Program-made: the position numbers and the translations under genes
The notes under the pieces: model-generated
Database searches by the model: none
What the model was told of the DNA's origin: nothing
Seen by the model: only the letters and a program-made list of their open reading frames with translations
Shown: positions 16,531 to 25,692 of the stretch, in pieces
Layout: every line of letters begins with the position of its first letter
How positions within the stretch are numbered: the stretch's first letter is position 1
NCBI GenBank assembly: GCA_002315505.1
Contig: DCGX01000074.1
Span: forward strand, 1-64,000
Length of the DNA stretch: 64,000 nt
DNA from: Ruminococcaceae bacterium UBA1767
Lineage (GTDB): Bacteria; Bacillota; Clostridia; Oscillospirales; Acutalibacteraceae
Direction of reading: 5' to 3'

Positions 16531-17247
16531 TCAGCCTTCAGTTGTAACTTTTTTCTTTCTGCCTGTGTACCATTTAACGAAAAGTGACGCACACAAAGCG
16601 AAAACAAGAACAGGTAAAATATACAAAAGTGTTTTCGGGTCATTAAAATTACCCTTATTTCCTGCCAAAACCCAAAGCACGTTGAGAGGAATTACACCGA
16701 GGTTACCTGCGATGTAAAAGTTTTTTGCGCTGATACCCATTGCACCGAATACAAGGCTTGTAACATCACCTGGGATAAGACCGCTTGCTTTTGTGAGGAA
16801 AACGATAATGAATTCATTTTCACCTGCGAAATCATCAAATTTCTTAACCTTTGGAAATTTGTTCTTAAGTGTATCCGCCATGCCTTTTCCTGTAAATCTG
16901 CCGAGATAGTAAGGGATGATTGTGCTCAGAGCGATTGCAATCATATTAACGACTATTGCAATCAGAATTCCGTGAGGTGTGTCTCTGAATAATATTCCCG
17001 ATAAAACAAAGACGATTGACGGAGTGATTACAAGTGCGAATGCTTTAACAATTGTAAATCCGATAATGATTAATGCAACTGTAAGAGTGCTTCCCTGAAT
17101 CCAACCCTTGAACTGCTCAACGTTGCTGACCGAAATGTTGTACTTTTTCATAAGAATAAGTGCGGTTACAATCATTCCTGCCATGAAAACAATTGATGCA
17201 ATCTGAAGTGCCTTGACTAATTTGTCATAATTCTTTTTCTTTTCCAT
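16531..17247 (-). CDS. VTT-domain (TVP38/TMEM64/DedA-like) membrane protein
   Basis: A 238-residue integral membrane protein with about six hydrophobic segments. The core contains FVLSGILFRDTPHG, YYLGRFTGKG and SGLIPGDVTSLVFGAMG, which match the VTT/SNARE-associated family. Relatives have been linked to lipid scrambling or lipid-carrier transport in membranes; the substrate here is unknown. It is a single gene with its own promoter and a GGAG site before the ATG. Confidence 0.82.
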   Translation of the reverse strand: MEKKKNYDKLVKALQIASIVFMAGMIVTALILMKKYNISVSNVEQFKGWIQGSTLTVALIIIGFTIVKAFALVITPSIVFVLSGILFRDTPHGILIAIVVNMIAIALSTIIPYYLGRFTGKGMADTLKNKFPKVKKFDDFAGENEFIIVFLTKASGLIPGDVTSLVFGAMGISAKNFYIAGNLGVIPLNVLWVLAGNKGNFNDPKTLLYILPVLVFALCASLFVKWYTGRKKKVTTEG

Positions 17248-17276
17248 AACATTCTCCTTTTAACACGTTAAATCAA

Positions 17277-17305
17277 ATGATACAGTATTATTCGACATTA
17301 GTCAA
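17277..17305 (-). promoter_or_regulatory. Promoter of the VTT gene
   Basis: Minus strand TTGACT (17305-17300), 17-bp spacer, TATCAT (17282-17277). Confidence 0.6.
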
Positions 17306-17315
17306 GTATTTTTTA

Positions 17316-17353
17316 AAAAGAAAAAGCATTTACCTGATTTTGAGTAAATGCTT
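17316..17353 (-). terminator. Terminator of the FAD-protein gene
   Basis: AAGCATTTAC (17324-17333) pairs with GTAAATGCTT (17344-17353). On the minus strand it is followed by a T-rich run just after the stop codon. Confidence 0.85.
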
Positions 17354-17360
17354 AGCTTCT

Positions 17361-18725
17361 TTATTCTGTAATCTGTCTTGCAACATAAACACCGCTTGCG
17401 GATGCGTGTGAAAGTGAATGAGTTACACCGCTTCCGTCACCGATGATGTATAGGCCCTTATGAGCCGTTTCAAGGTTGTTATCAATGTCAACCTGCATAT
17501 TGTAGAATTTTACCTCAACACCGTAGAGAAGAGTGTCATCGTTTGCCGTGCCGGGTGCAATTTTGTCGAGTGCATAAATCATCTCAATGATTCCGTCAAG
17601 AATTCGCTTCGGAAGTACAAGGCTGAGGTCACCCGGAGTTGCGGCAAGTGTCGGAACAACCGTGCCTTCCTCGATTCGCTTTTCATTGCTGCGTCTACCA
17701 CGGACAAGGTCGCCGAATCTTTGCACCATAACTCCGCCACCGAGCATATTGGAAAGGCGTGCAACGCTTTCACCATAGCCGTTACTGTCTTTAAAAGGCT
17801 CAGAGAAATGCTTTGAAACGAGCAAAGCAAAGTTTGTGTTATCTGTCTGGAACTGAGGGTCCTCGTAGCTGTGTCCGTTAACGGTAACAATTCCGTTCGT
17901 ATTTTCGTTAACTACCCGTCCTTTTGGATTCATACAGAAGGTTCTGACAAGGTCCTCGTAGTTCTTTGTTCTGTATACGATTTTGCTCTCGTAAAGCTCA
18001 TCAGTAAGATGTGAGAATACAACGGCAGGAAGCTCAACACGTACACCGATATCAACACGATTTGATTTTGTTTCGATGTTAAGCTCGGAGCAAACTGACT
18101 CCATCCATTTGCTTCCGCTTCGTCCTACGGAAACGATACAGTTTTTGCAGGCATCATCACCCTTTTGATGAATAACTCTGAAGCCGTCATCTGTTTTCTC
18201 GATTTTCTCAGCTTTATCGTTAAAGAAGAAGGAAACCTTGTCTTTCAATTCATCGTAAATATTACCGAGAACGATATAGTTTTTATCTGTGCCGAGATGA
18301 CGTACGGAAGCGTCAAGAAGATTGAGCTGATTCTGTACGCACACCTTCTTTACACCTGAGCCTGCGGTAGAGTACAGCTTGGTGCCTTCGCCACCGTGAC
18401 TCATGTTTATTTCGTCAACGTAGTGCATAAGCTCAAGTGCTTTTTTCTTGCCGATAAATTCGTAAAGTGTTCCGCCGAAATCGTTTGTAATATTGTATTT
18501 GCCGTCAGAGAAAGCACCTGCACCACCGAAACCGTGCATAATTGCACAGGTTTTGCAGTTAATACAACTTTTAACCTTATCGCCATCGATAGGGCATTTT
18601 CTTTTGTCAAGAGGATGACCGGCTTCAATAACTGCGATTTTAAGGTCGGGATTTTTCTTCACAAGCTCGTATGCTGAAAAAATTCCACCCGGACCTGCAC
18701 CGATAATTATTACGTCATAAAACAT
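17361..18725 (-). CDS. FAD-dependent NAD(P)-linked oxidoreductase of uncharacterised type
   Basis: A 454-residue flavoprotein. The N-terminal VIIIGAGPGGIFSAYEL is a GxGxxG dinucleotide-binding motif, followed by AVIEAG. CINCKTC (near residues 54-60) is a notable Cys pair region next to HGFGGAGAFSDGKYN. The C-terminus has LYIIGDGSGVTHSLSHA, the second FAD-binding motif. This family is widespread in Clostridia and often annotated only as FAD-dependent protein; the substrate is unknown. Single gene with its own promoter and terminator. Confidence 0.85.
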   Translation of the reverse strand: MFYDVIIIGAGPGGIFSAYELVKKNPDLKIAVIEAGHPLDKRKCPIDGDKVKSCINCKTCAIMHGFGGAGAFSDGKYNITNDFGGTLYEFIGKKKALELMHYVDEINMSHGGEGTKLYSTAGSGVKKVCVQNQLNLLDASVRHLGTDKNYIVLGNIYDELKDKVSFFFNDKAEKIEKTDDGFRVIHQKGDDACKNCIVSVGRSGSKWMESVCSELNIETKSNRVDIGVRVELPAVVFSHLTDELYESKIVYRTKNYEDLVRTFCMNPKGRVVNENTNGIVTVNGHSYEDPQFQTDNTNFALLVSKHFSEPFKDSNGYGESVARLSNMLGGGVMVQRFGDLVRGRRSNEKRIEEGTVVPTLAATPGDLSLVLPKRILDGIIEMIYALDKIAPGTANDDTLLYGVEVKFYNMQVDIDNNLETAHKGLYIIGDGSGVTHSLSHASASGVYVARQITE

Positions 18726-18754
18726 TAAATATCACCTACTTTATTATCAGATAT

Positions 18755-18783
18755 AATATAACACTTTTTTGTAAAATTTGCAA
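18755..18783 (-). promoter_or_regulatory. Promoter of the FAD-protein gene
   Basis: Minus strand TTGCAA (18783-18778), 17-bp spacer, TATATT (18760-18755). Confidence 0.6.
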
Positions 18784-18858
18784 ATGAATTTGTAAAAATA
18801 ATTGTTATTATGTATGATTTTTGATATAATAAAATCAAATATGCAATTGGAGAAAATT

Positions 18859-20697
18859 ATGGAAAACAGTAATATTATTATTAAAGATATTGTTAACACA
18901 TCGGCTGAAAAAATATTCGTCGGTGATGTGCTTCTGTACGAATTGAATAGTCTTGAAGAAGCAGGACTTGATCCAAAAAACTGCGGCTTATTTCGCTCCG
19001 GCAGAATGAAAAACGATTTACCGTCGGTTTGTCGCTTCGGTAAATTCAATGATGCGATGAGGGATTGTATAGGCGAGGTAAAGGAATCGGGTGACGGCAA
19101 AGATGATTGCGACGGAAATATAATTGTCAGCGACCATCTTACAATTCTCGGAAACGATGAAAAAGCATTGATGATTGCTTTCTCGGGCGGTGAGCATCAT
19201 CTGGTAAGAACAGAAATAAATGTCGATTCAGACGGAAATTTTGTTAGCTTGAAAACCTTTGCGGAGTTTAATTGCTATCTTAATCCGAATGAAAAAAGAA
19301 CAACAGAAAAGCTGGAAGTTTTTATCACCGAAAACGTTTCAAATTCGATTAAAAAATGGGCGACATACAGAGTAAAAAAATACGATGTTCATACGTTAAA
19401 ATGTCCGTCGGTTTATTGTACCTGGTATTATTATGAGCGAACGGTTACAATGGAGGATGTCAGAATAAATCTTCAGAAAATCAAGGAAAAAAATCTTCCG
19501 TTTACCGTTTTTCAAATTGATGACGGATGGGAAATTCTTCCGGGCGAATGGTTGCCTGCTGATAAATTTCCAAGTGATATGAAAGCAGTTGCCGATGAAA
19601 TAAAAGCATATGGATTAACTGCAGGAATATGGACCTGTCCGTTTGTGGCACATGAACAAAGCTCTGTATGGAAAGCACATCCCGATTGGATATTAAGAGA
19701 TACAAGCGGAAATCCATCAATATATAACGTGAATGGTACAGACCATTTTATTTTTGACATTACGATTGAAGAAACGTGGAATTATTTTGAAGAGCTGTAC
19801 AGACATTTAACCTTTGATTGGGGATATACATATCACAAGCTCGATTTTACAAGAGCTCCGGTAATTGCCGAAAATGCCGTTTTTGCAAATCAGAATTTAA
19901 CCATAATTGAGTGTTATCGCAGTGCTGTGAAAGCAATAAGAAGGGGAATGGGCGACGAGTCATTTTTTCTTATGTGCGGTGGACTGTATGACCCTCTTAT
20001 CGGTATCGTTGACGCACAGAGAGCAGGCAGTGACGTACTTTCAATGTGGAGCAAAACCGTCAACAAAAATGGAAAGACTCTGCCCTACACAGTAAAGCAA
20101 AGTCTTCTCAGATACTATATGAATAACTGGTGGTACAATGACCCCGATGCACTTGTGATTCGCAAAAACGAAACAATGGAGCGTGGCACAAGACTTACAT
20201 ATGGTTTACTAACTGATGACGAGGTGAAAACCTGTACAATCAATCAGCTTCTCGGCGGCGGACTTGTCTGCTCGACAGAGCCACTTGATAAAATTGACGA
20301 TGAGAGGCTTGCCAATCTTAATCATATTTTACCGATAAGAAATGTCGAAATTGAAATTGTTGACCTGATGAACACAGACAGATATCCCGAAAGAATCCGG
20401 ATAAAAGAAAAAAATAATCCGAATTCAGTTTACTTTGTTATTATAAACTGGGACGATAATAATTCGATTTCTCCGAAAATAAAAATGAATGAAATTGCAG
20501 GTAATTATTTAGAATTATTTGAAGAAAAAATATATTTTGTCTGTGATTTTTATGCGAAAAAAATATATGAAAAATTAAATAAAAATTCGGAGATTATTTT
20601 AGAAAAAATACCGTCACACGCATCAACAATTTTAAAATTATCCGTCGATGACGGACAGGATAAAAAAATAAATTATGATGGACATTATCTGATTTAA
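18859..20697 (+). CDS. Glycoside hydrolase family 36 alpha-galactosidase-like protein
   Basis: A 612-residue protein of clan GH-D. The catalytic barrel has PFTVFQIDDGWE, then GIWTCPF, and the nucleophile motif YHKLDFTRAP (the K-x-D signature with Asp as nucleophile). No signal peptide is present, so it acts inside the cell, probably on raffinose-type or galactosyl oligosaccharides. The ATG at 18859 follows TTGGAG; upstream in-frame ATGs have no ribosome site. A -10-like TATAAT stands at 18835-18840 with no clear -35. It ends at a strong bidirectional hairpin. Confidence 0.85.
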   Translation: MENSNIIIKDIVNTSAEKIFVGDVLLYELNSLEEAGLDPKNCGLFRSGRMKNDLPSVCRFGKFNDAMRDCIGEVKESGDGKDDCDGNIIVSDHLTILGNDEKALMIAFSGGEHHLVRTEINVDSDGNFVSLKTFAEFNCYLNPNEKRTTEKLEVFITENVSNSIKKWATYRVKKYDVHTLKCPSVYCTWYYYERTVTMEDVRINLQKIKEKNLPFTVFQIDDGWEILPGEWLPADKFPSDMKAVADEIKAYGLTAGIWTCPFVAHEQSSVWKAHPDWILRDTSGNPSIYNVNGTDHFIFDITIEETWNYFEELYRHLTFDWGYTYHKLDFTRAPVIAENAVFANQNLTIIECYRSAVKAIRRGMGDESFFLMCGGLYDPLIGIVDAQRAGSDVLSMWSKTVNKNGKTLPYTVKQSLLRYYMNNWWYNDPDALVIRKNETMERGTRLTYGLLTDDEVKTCTINQLLGGGLVCSTEPLDKIDDERLANLNHILPIRNVEIEIVDLMNTDRYPERIRIKEKNNPNSVYFVIINWDDNNSISPKIKMNEIAGNYLELFEEKIYFVCDFYAKKIYEKLNKNSEIILEKIPSHASTILKLSVDDGQDKKINYDGHYLI

Positions 20698-20700
20698 ATT

Positions 20701-20732
20701 AAAACGGAACCGCTTTTGCACGGTTCCGTTTT
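20701..20732. terminator. Bidirectional terminator
   Basis: AAAACGGAACCG (20701-20712) pairs perfectly with CGGTTCCGTTTT (20721-20732) around an eight-base loop. It ends GH36 on + and the ceramidase-like gene on -. Confidence 0.92.
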
Positions 20733-20738
20733 GCTTAA

Positions 20739-22586
20739 TTATTTGTACAACTCTGAAATGTTTTTGATGTAGCCTTCCATCAGACTTGAACCACACTGTG
20801 TGCCGACTGTCATGAGCATACAGTTTGTCATGTCGCCCGGATTTTCTTTGTAGAAAATTGCAGTTGCGAGCATTGAGTGAGGTGTGCAGATGTCAGGGAA
20901 CATATATCCGAGAGCATCGTTTGTGATGCCGAAAATAAGAACAGTTTTGTCACTGTCACCTGTGAGTGTACGAACTGTGTTGATTAATGAATCGTACTTC
21001 CAGTCTTCGCCTGTCCATGATGTAATACCTGTCCAGAGAGCTGTACCTGTGTAACTTGGGTCTGTGCCGAATGCAAGAGCAGGTGAAACTTCGCCCGGAG
21101 CTGTAAGTATTGCGATATCGTTACCGATTTCCATATAATTTGTTTCAACCATTACACCGTAGCCTGATCTTGAGTTGTCATATTTAACAACATTTTCACC
21201 GAGAAGACCTGACATGCTTCCCCATGCCATAACACCGTTATCAAGCGGAAGAAGTGTCTGTGCATTTTTTATGTTCAAAACAGGAGCAACAGGAGTTGCC
21301 TTGTACTCTGAATTGAGAATGTGATGAGCAAGAAGATAACCCTTCTTCATATGACCCTCGAGTGATTCTTCAAGATCGTCATACCATTTGTCAGCATATT
21401 TCTGACCGTAACGCTCTGCCCAGTCTTCCTTGGTAAGAGCATAATTTGCAACCCACTTTGATGCTTCAACATCCTTTGCGTCACCCTCTGAATAGTCGAT
21501 TGAAGGTGAACTTACAGATGCCTGTGCGCTCTGTGTGAATACGATATTGTAGCCTGCATCTTTAAGTGCAAGAGCCATGAAGTAAGGATAGTCTGCACAC
21601 ATCATGTGGTTATTATCCCATGCGCCGTAGGATGTCGGATGAGCACCGATATTTGAAATGAGTGTCTTTTCACCGCTTACGCCTTCAAAAATGAAGCATG
21701 AGAAATAATTCTTGGTCTTAGCACCGCTGTTCTGCTTGTCATTTGCTCCGCTGACCTTGTCTGTTTCGAAGAACGAGAGCTTGCCGGACTCGAGCTTGCC
21801 GTATGCTTCCTTTGCACATTCAAAAGCTCTTGAACAGATTTTGTTTTCCATAGCTTCGCTTAAGGATCTGTCATAATCCGTGAACGGATTGAGTTTGTTG
21901 AGGAAAAGTGTAGGTATGCACATTCCCTGAATATCAAGCGCAGCATGACAGTGAGTAGCACTGACGTTACAGGCAAGAATATCGTCTGCTGTGATGCCGA
22001 AGCTCTTCAAAGCATCCTCAACATTCTTACGAACATCCATGCATGAGCCTGCTGTAAGACCAACACCGTCAACACTTACGAAAATGATGATATCGTCAAC
22101 ACCATTCTTGTTAGAGTCTGAACCATTTGAAAGAATAACCATATTCATCATCTGGTCTGTGTAGAGCTTGTTAACAAATGTCTGATATCCGCCTGTTGCA
22201 CGAAGAATTTTAAGACACTGTCCGTTCGGGTCAGCCTTTCCGTCTGCATCGCAACGCCAGCTTTCGGGAATGATGCTTCCGCGTGAAAAGCCTGCGCTCC
22301 AGCCGTCGCCTGTAACCTTGCCGTCTGTTCCGCTGTAGATGTAATCGTGGTCAGCCTGTGTGTACTCCTCGTATGTTGGAATACCCTTTGCAATAGTTGC
22401 TCTTTCAATCAAGCCGAAAAGTGCGTCGTGAAGAACACCGAAGAGGTTATCTACAATGTGTGCGAACGAGCTGTATGGGGTCGGCTCTGTTTCAGCGTTA
22501 TCACTTTTTGCAAAAGCGGAAACCGAGAACGAGCAAACCATAAGGATTGCCAATAAAACTGAAATGATTTTTTTACTTAATTTCAT
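20739..22586 (-). CDS. Secreted neutral-ceramidase-like hydrolase
   Basis: A 615-residue exported protein with a clear Sec signal peptide (residues 1-26, ending SAFA). Features shared with the neutral/alkaline ceramidase family are an early GWSAGFSRG-type segment, SVDGVGL, and SATHCHAALD, matching the His-containing NATHTHSGP motif that binds zinc in that family. A second metal region follows around HPTSYG. Neutral ceramidases split ceramide into sphingosine and fatty acid. The resemblance is clear in the N-terminal half, but the true substrate is uncertain. A long amphipathic stretch just after the signal (HIVDNLFGVLHDALFGL) is unusual. Expressed alone from its own promoter. Confidence 0.7.
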   Translation of the reverse strand: MKLSKKIISVLLAILMVCSFSVSAFAKSDNAETEPTPYSSFAHIVDNLFGVLHDALFGLIERATIAKGIPTYEEYTQADHDYIYSGTDGKVTGDGWSAGFSRGSIIPESWRCDADGKADPNGQCLKILRATGGYQTFVNKLYTDQMMNMVILSNGSDSNKNGVDDIIIFVSVDGVGLTAGSCMDVRKNVEDALKSFGITADDILACNVSATHCHAALDIQGMCIPTLFLNKLNPFTDYDRSLSEAMENKICSRAFECAKEAYGKLESGKLSFFETDKVSGANDKQNSGAKTKNYFSCFIFEGVSGEKTLISNIGAHPTSYGAWDNNHMMCADYPYFMALALKDAGYNIVFTQSAQASVSSPSIDYSEGDAKDVEASKWVANYALTKEDWAERYGQKYADKWYDDLEESLEGHMKKGYLLAHHILNSEYKATPVAPVLNIKNAQTLLPLDNGVMAWGSMSGLLGENVVKYDNSRSGYGVMVETNYMEIGNDIAILTAPGEVSPALAFGTDPSYTGTALWTGITSWTGEDWKYDSLINTVRTLTGDSDKTVLIFGITNDALGYMFPDICTPHSMLATAIFYKENPGDMTNCMLMTVGTQCGSSLMEGYIKNISELYK

Positions 22587-22616
22587 AATCTTTCCTCCAA
22601 AAATGATTATATACTT

Positions 22617-22645
22617 AATATATCACGTAAATAAATAGTATTCAA
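22617..22645 (-). promoter_or_regulatory. Promoter of the ceramidase-like gene
   Basis: Minus strand TTGAAT (22645-22640), 17-bp spacer, TATATT (22622-22617) with an extended TGA. Confidence 0.65.
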
Positions 22646-22653
22646 GCATTTTA

Positions 22654-22682
22654 TTTACATCTTGTAAAATAAATGTTATAAT
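22654..22682 (+). promoter_or_regulatory. Promoter of the alkD-led operon
   Basis: TTTACA (22654-22659), 17-bp spacer, TATAAT (22677-22682), extended TGT. It is divergent from the ceramidase promoter and about 8 bp from it. Confidence 0.65.
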
Positions 22683-22706
22683 TAAAATAATTCGGAGGTG
22701 AGTTCT

Positions 22707-23357
22707 TTGAAAAAAATAATAGTTGAACTTCTTGAAGAAAATTATGATGAAGAGCAGGCAGTAAAAATGTCGGCATATATGAAGGATAATTTCAAGTTTG
22801 CGGGAATTCCTAAGCCGAAGCTGAAGGAATTAATTAAACCATTTTTAAAGAAAACCTCAAAGGAACAGCTTGACTGGAATTTTGTGTTTGATTTGTGGAA
22901 TGAGGACTTTCGTGAGGCACAGTATGTTGCACTTGAATATCTGCAAAAGCACCACAAACAGCTGGTTATATCAGATATTGAAAATCTGAAAAGATTGATT
23001 ATTGAAAAATCATGGTGGGAAACGGTTGATACTATTGATGCATTTGTCGGTGAAATAGTATTAATTGATAGCTCACTCAAAACAACGATGCTTGATTGGG
23101 CAAAAGCAGATAATATCTGGCTTCGCAGAGTTGCAATAGATTTTCAGCAGGAATACAAAGAAAAAACCGACACAGAACTGCTTGCAAAAATCATTGAGTT
23201 TAATCTTAACAGTAACGAATTTTTTATTAATAAAGCAATCGGCTGGAGTCTTCGTGATTACAGCAAAATAAATCCTGTATGGGTTCGTGATTTTGTTGAA
23301 AAAAATCGTGATAATATGTCATCATTGAGTATAAAGGAAGCAACTAAATTACTATAA
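22707..23357 (+). CDS. DNA alkylation repair protein, AlkD type (HEAT-like repeats)
   Basis: A 216-residue all-helical protein. GIPKPKLKELIKPF, the EDFREAQYVALEYL repeat, SWWETVDTIDAFVG, WLRRVAIDFQQEY and the late IGWSLRDYSK are typical of AlkD-family glycosylases, which remove N3- and N7-alkylated purines. The aromatic WW and the Asp in TVDTIDAFVG fit the active site. The start is TTG at 22707, eight bases after GGAGG; a GTG overlapping the ribosome site is rejected. It opens an operon of carbohydrate-related genes, an unexpected placement. Confidence 0.88.
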   Translation: MKKIIVELLEENYDEEQAVKMSAYMKDNFKFAGIPKPKLKELIKPFLKKTSKEQLDWNFVFDLWNEDFREAQYVALEYLQKHHKQLVISDIENLKRLIIEKSWWETVDTIDAFVGEIVLIDSSLKTTMLDWAKADNIWLRRVAIDFQQEYKEKTDTELLAKIIEFNLNSNEFFINKAIGWSLRDYSKINPVWVRDFVEKNRDNMSSLSIKEATKLL

Positions 23358-23369
23358 GGAGAGAATTTT

Positions 23370-24224
23370 ATGGAAAAGATTATTTCGTTTTTTACTGCAA
23401 TTACAATGTTTTTCAGCTATCTTTTCGGTATCTCGGTACCGACGGCTGATAATATGGAGCTTATGAAAAATGACAGACTTTTCGGCTTGTCGGCTCTTGT
23501 TACAGGGCAGGGAATCACCGCTGACGAGGATTATTACTATACAGCAGGCTCTGCTTTTGTTCAGAAGGCGGGAATCGGTGTTCAGTTTTTAGGTAAATGG
23601 AGAGCAGATAATTTCAGACAGGTGAAGGTTAATCTGAATCCTATTCCGAGAGAATATGAAAAGAATTACGGCTGCGGACATATCGGCGGAATCAGCTACG
23701 CAGACGGTATAATTTATGCGGCTGTTGAGGGTACGGATTACAGTATTAATTTCATTTTCCTTTATGATGCTGACGATTTGTCGTTTATTACTGCATACAA
23801 TGTCAGCAATGAAATACTTGATGACGGTATTCCATGGGTTGCCATTGATAATGCTAACGGATTTGCTTACTGTACAAAATGGGCTGAAAGTGACAAGCTT
23901 CTTCGATTCAATCTTGAGGATATGTCGTTGTCGGGAATTGTAACTCTTTCTCAGCCGGTTTCAAGAATACAGGGCGGAGAATTTTATGACGGTTCACTTT
24001 ATCTCTCAAAGGATGTTCCGCATTCAACGGATGATGTTATTTACAAGGTGAATGCCGTAACGGGTGAAGTTACACAGGCTTTCACAACTCATCTTACAAG
24101 TTCAGATAACGAGTCGGAGGATATCGCTGTATTCCCGAGAGAAGACGGAAGTCTTTTTCATATTATTAATTACGATAAGATTATCGGTGTGAATGTAACA
24201 CATTTTGCTCCGATTGAAAAATAA
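23370..24224 (+). CDS. Exported or anchored beta-propeller-like protein, function unknown
   Basis: A 284-residue protein with a hydrophobic N-terminus (about residues 3-24) that could be a signal peptide or anchor. The rest shows repeating blade-like units (GGISYADGIIYAAVEG; AIDNANGFAYCTKW; GGEFYDGSLYLSKD) suggesting a beta-propeller. No catalytic motif is recognised. It lies 12 bp after alkD and 14 bp before the GPH symporter, so it is co-transcribed. It is broadly similar in organisation to the protein encoded at 29415-30461. Confidence 0.55.
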   Translation: MEKIISFFTAITMFFSYLFGISVPTADNMELMKNDRLFGLSALVTGQGITADEDYYYTAGSAFVQKAGIGVQFLGKWRADNFRQVKVNLNPIPREYEKNYGCGHIGGISYADGIIYAAVEGTDYSINFIFLYDADDLSFITAYNVSNEILDDGIPWVAIDNANGFAYCTKWAESDKLLRFNLEDMSLSGIVTLSQPVSRIQGGEFYDGSLYLSKDVPHSTDDVIYKVNAVTGEVTQAFTTHLTSSDNESEDIAVFPREDGSLFHIINYDKIIGVNVTHFAPIEK

Positions 24225-24238
24225 AAGAGGGTAATGAA

Positions 24239-25678
24239 ATGAACAAAATTAAATCTTTATTTGTTTCTTCTCCAGACGGATGGATGACCACTCCGAAGGA
24301 AAGAAAAAGCTATTATCTCTATTTCGCAGGTCAGAATATGATTTACACTCTTGTAACATCATTTTTGACTACATATCTTTTGTTCCAGGGAATCGACCCG
24401 ACAAAGAGCGGAATCGTAATGATTATCGTTAAGGTCTGGGATGCCGTCAATGACGCACTGTTCGGAGTAATTTTTGATAAGGTGAAATTTAAAAGCGGTA
24501 AGAAATTTTTGCCGTGGCTGAAAATTTCATCTGTAATGATACCCGTAACTACAATTTTACTTTTTGTAATTCCGACAGGCTCATCTGAAAGCGTAAAGCT
24601 CGCATTCCTTGCAATTGCATATATTCTCTGGGATACAGCATATACACTTTGCGATGTTCCTATTTACGGTGTTATTACATCAATGACAGACAATATTCCC
24701 GAGAGAACAAGTATGCTTTCCTACAAGAGCATCTGGTCGGGTGTAGGCTCCGGACTTACAACAATTATCGGAACGGTTCTTGTCGGTGAATATGTAAAGT
24801 CAAATTACTCAGTAGTCGCAGTTGTGGTTGCTCTTGTTGCGTTTTTGATTATGATTCCCGCACTATTTAATGTAAAAGAAAGATTTAATGGTGAAGAGGA
24901 CGAGGCATTCACACTCAAAAGAATGTTCTCATATCTTTTCAAAAACAGGTATCTGCTCATTTATTATTCGGGATTTTTCTTCTATTCGTCCGCAAATGTT
25001 GTAGGTGCTCTGACTTTGTTCGTTTCGTATTATCTGTTCCACAATTCGCAGTTCTCACTTATTGTGCAGGCTTGCAATCTTCTTCCGCAGGCAATATTTG
25101 CATTCCTTGTTCCTCAGATGGTTAAAAAGTGGGATAAGATGACGATTTTCAAAATTTCCAACATTGCTATTATTGTATTCAGTGTTATCGTATGGGTATG
25201 CGGATATAACAGCATTGTGCTTTATCTTATTTTCACTTCACTTCGTTCAATTCCTCTCGGCATTGTCGGAATTCTTATGTTTATGTTTACTCCCGATTGT
25301 GCGGAATACGGAAAGTTCACAACGGGAATTGAGGCAAAGGGTATCACCTTTGCAATCCAGACATTTATGGCGAAGCTCACAGGTGCAATTTCTGCCGCAC
25401 TGCCTTTGTTTATTCTCGGATTGAAGAGTGTTGGCTGGATTTCATACTCTGCGGAGAATTTTGACGAGCTCAATCAGATTGGAGCATCTCAGAATTCACA
25501 TGCACTCGGAATTTTGTGGTTTATTTATGTTATGGTTCCTGCAATCGGTTGTGCTGTTGGTGCAGTAGTATGGCATTTCTACAAGCTGAATGATAAGGAT
25601 GTTCAGATTATGGCAAACTGCAATTTCGGTGAAATTACAAAGGAAGAAGCACAAAAAACATTGAGCAGAAAGTATTAA
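24239..25678 (+). CDS. GPH-family (MelB-type) sugar:cation symporter
   Basis: A 479-residue major-facilitator-type transporter with about 12 membrane segments. An early segment, VKVWDAVNDALFGVIFD, matches the N-P-D motif of glycoside-pentoside-hexuronide:cation symporters, and LWDTAYTLCDVPIYG lies in helix 4. These import oligosaccharides, glycosides or uronates with Na+ or H+. The adjacent esterase gene overlaps or nearly overlaps its stop (TAATG), tying uptake to intracellular de-esterification. Substrate is inferred only from this context. Confidence 0.88.
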   Translation: MNKIKSLFVSSPDGWMTTPKERKSYYLYFAGQNMIYTLVTSFLTTYLLFQGIDPTKSGIVMIIVKVWDAVNDALFGVIFDKVKFKSGKKFLPWLKISSVMIPVTTILLFVIPTGSSESVKLAFLAIAYILWDTAYTLCDVPIYGVITSMTDNIPERTSMLSYKSIWSGVGSGLTTIIGTVLVGEYVKSNYSVVAVVVALVAFLIMIPALFNVKERFNGEEDEAFTLKRMFSYLFKNRYLLIYYSGFFFYSSANVVGALTLFVSYYLFHNSQFSLIVQACNLLPQAIFAFLVPQMVKKWDKMTIFKISNIAIIVFSVIVWVCGYNSIVLYLIFTSLRSIPLGIVGILMFMFTPDCAEYGKFTTGIEAKGITFAIQTFMAKLTGAISAALPLFILGLKSVGWISYSAENFDELNQIGASQNSHALGILWFIYVMVPAIGCAVGAVVWHFYKLNDKDVQIMANCNFGEITKEEAQKTLSRKY

Positions 25679-25692
25679 TGCAGGGAAGAATT

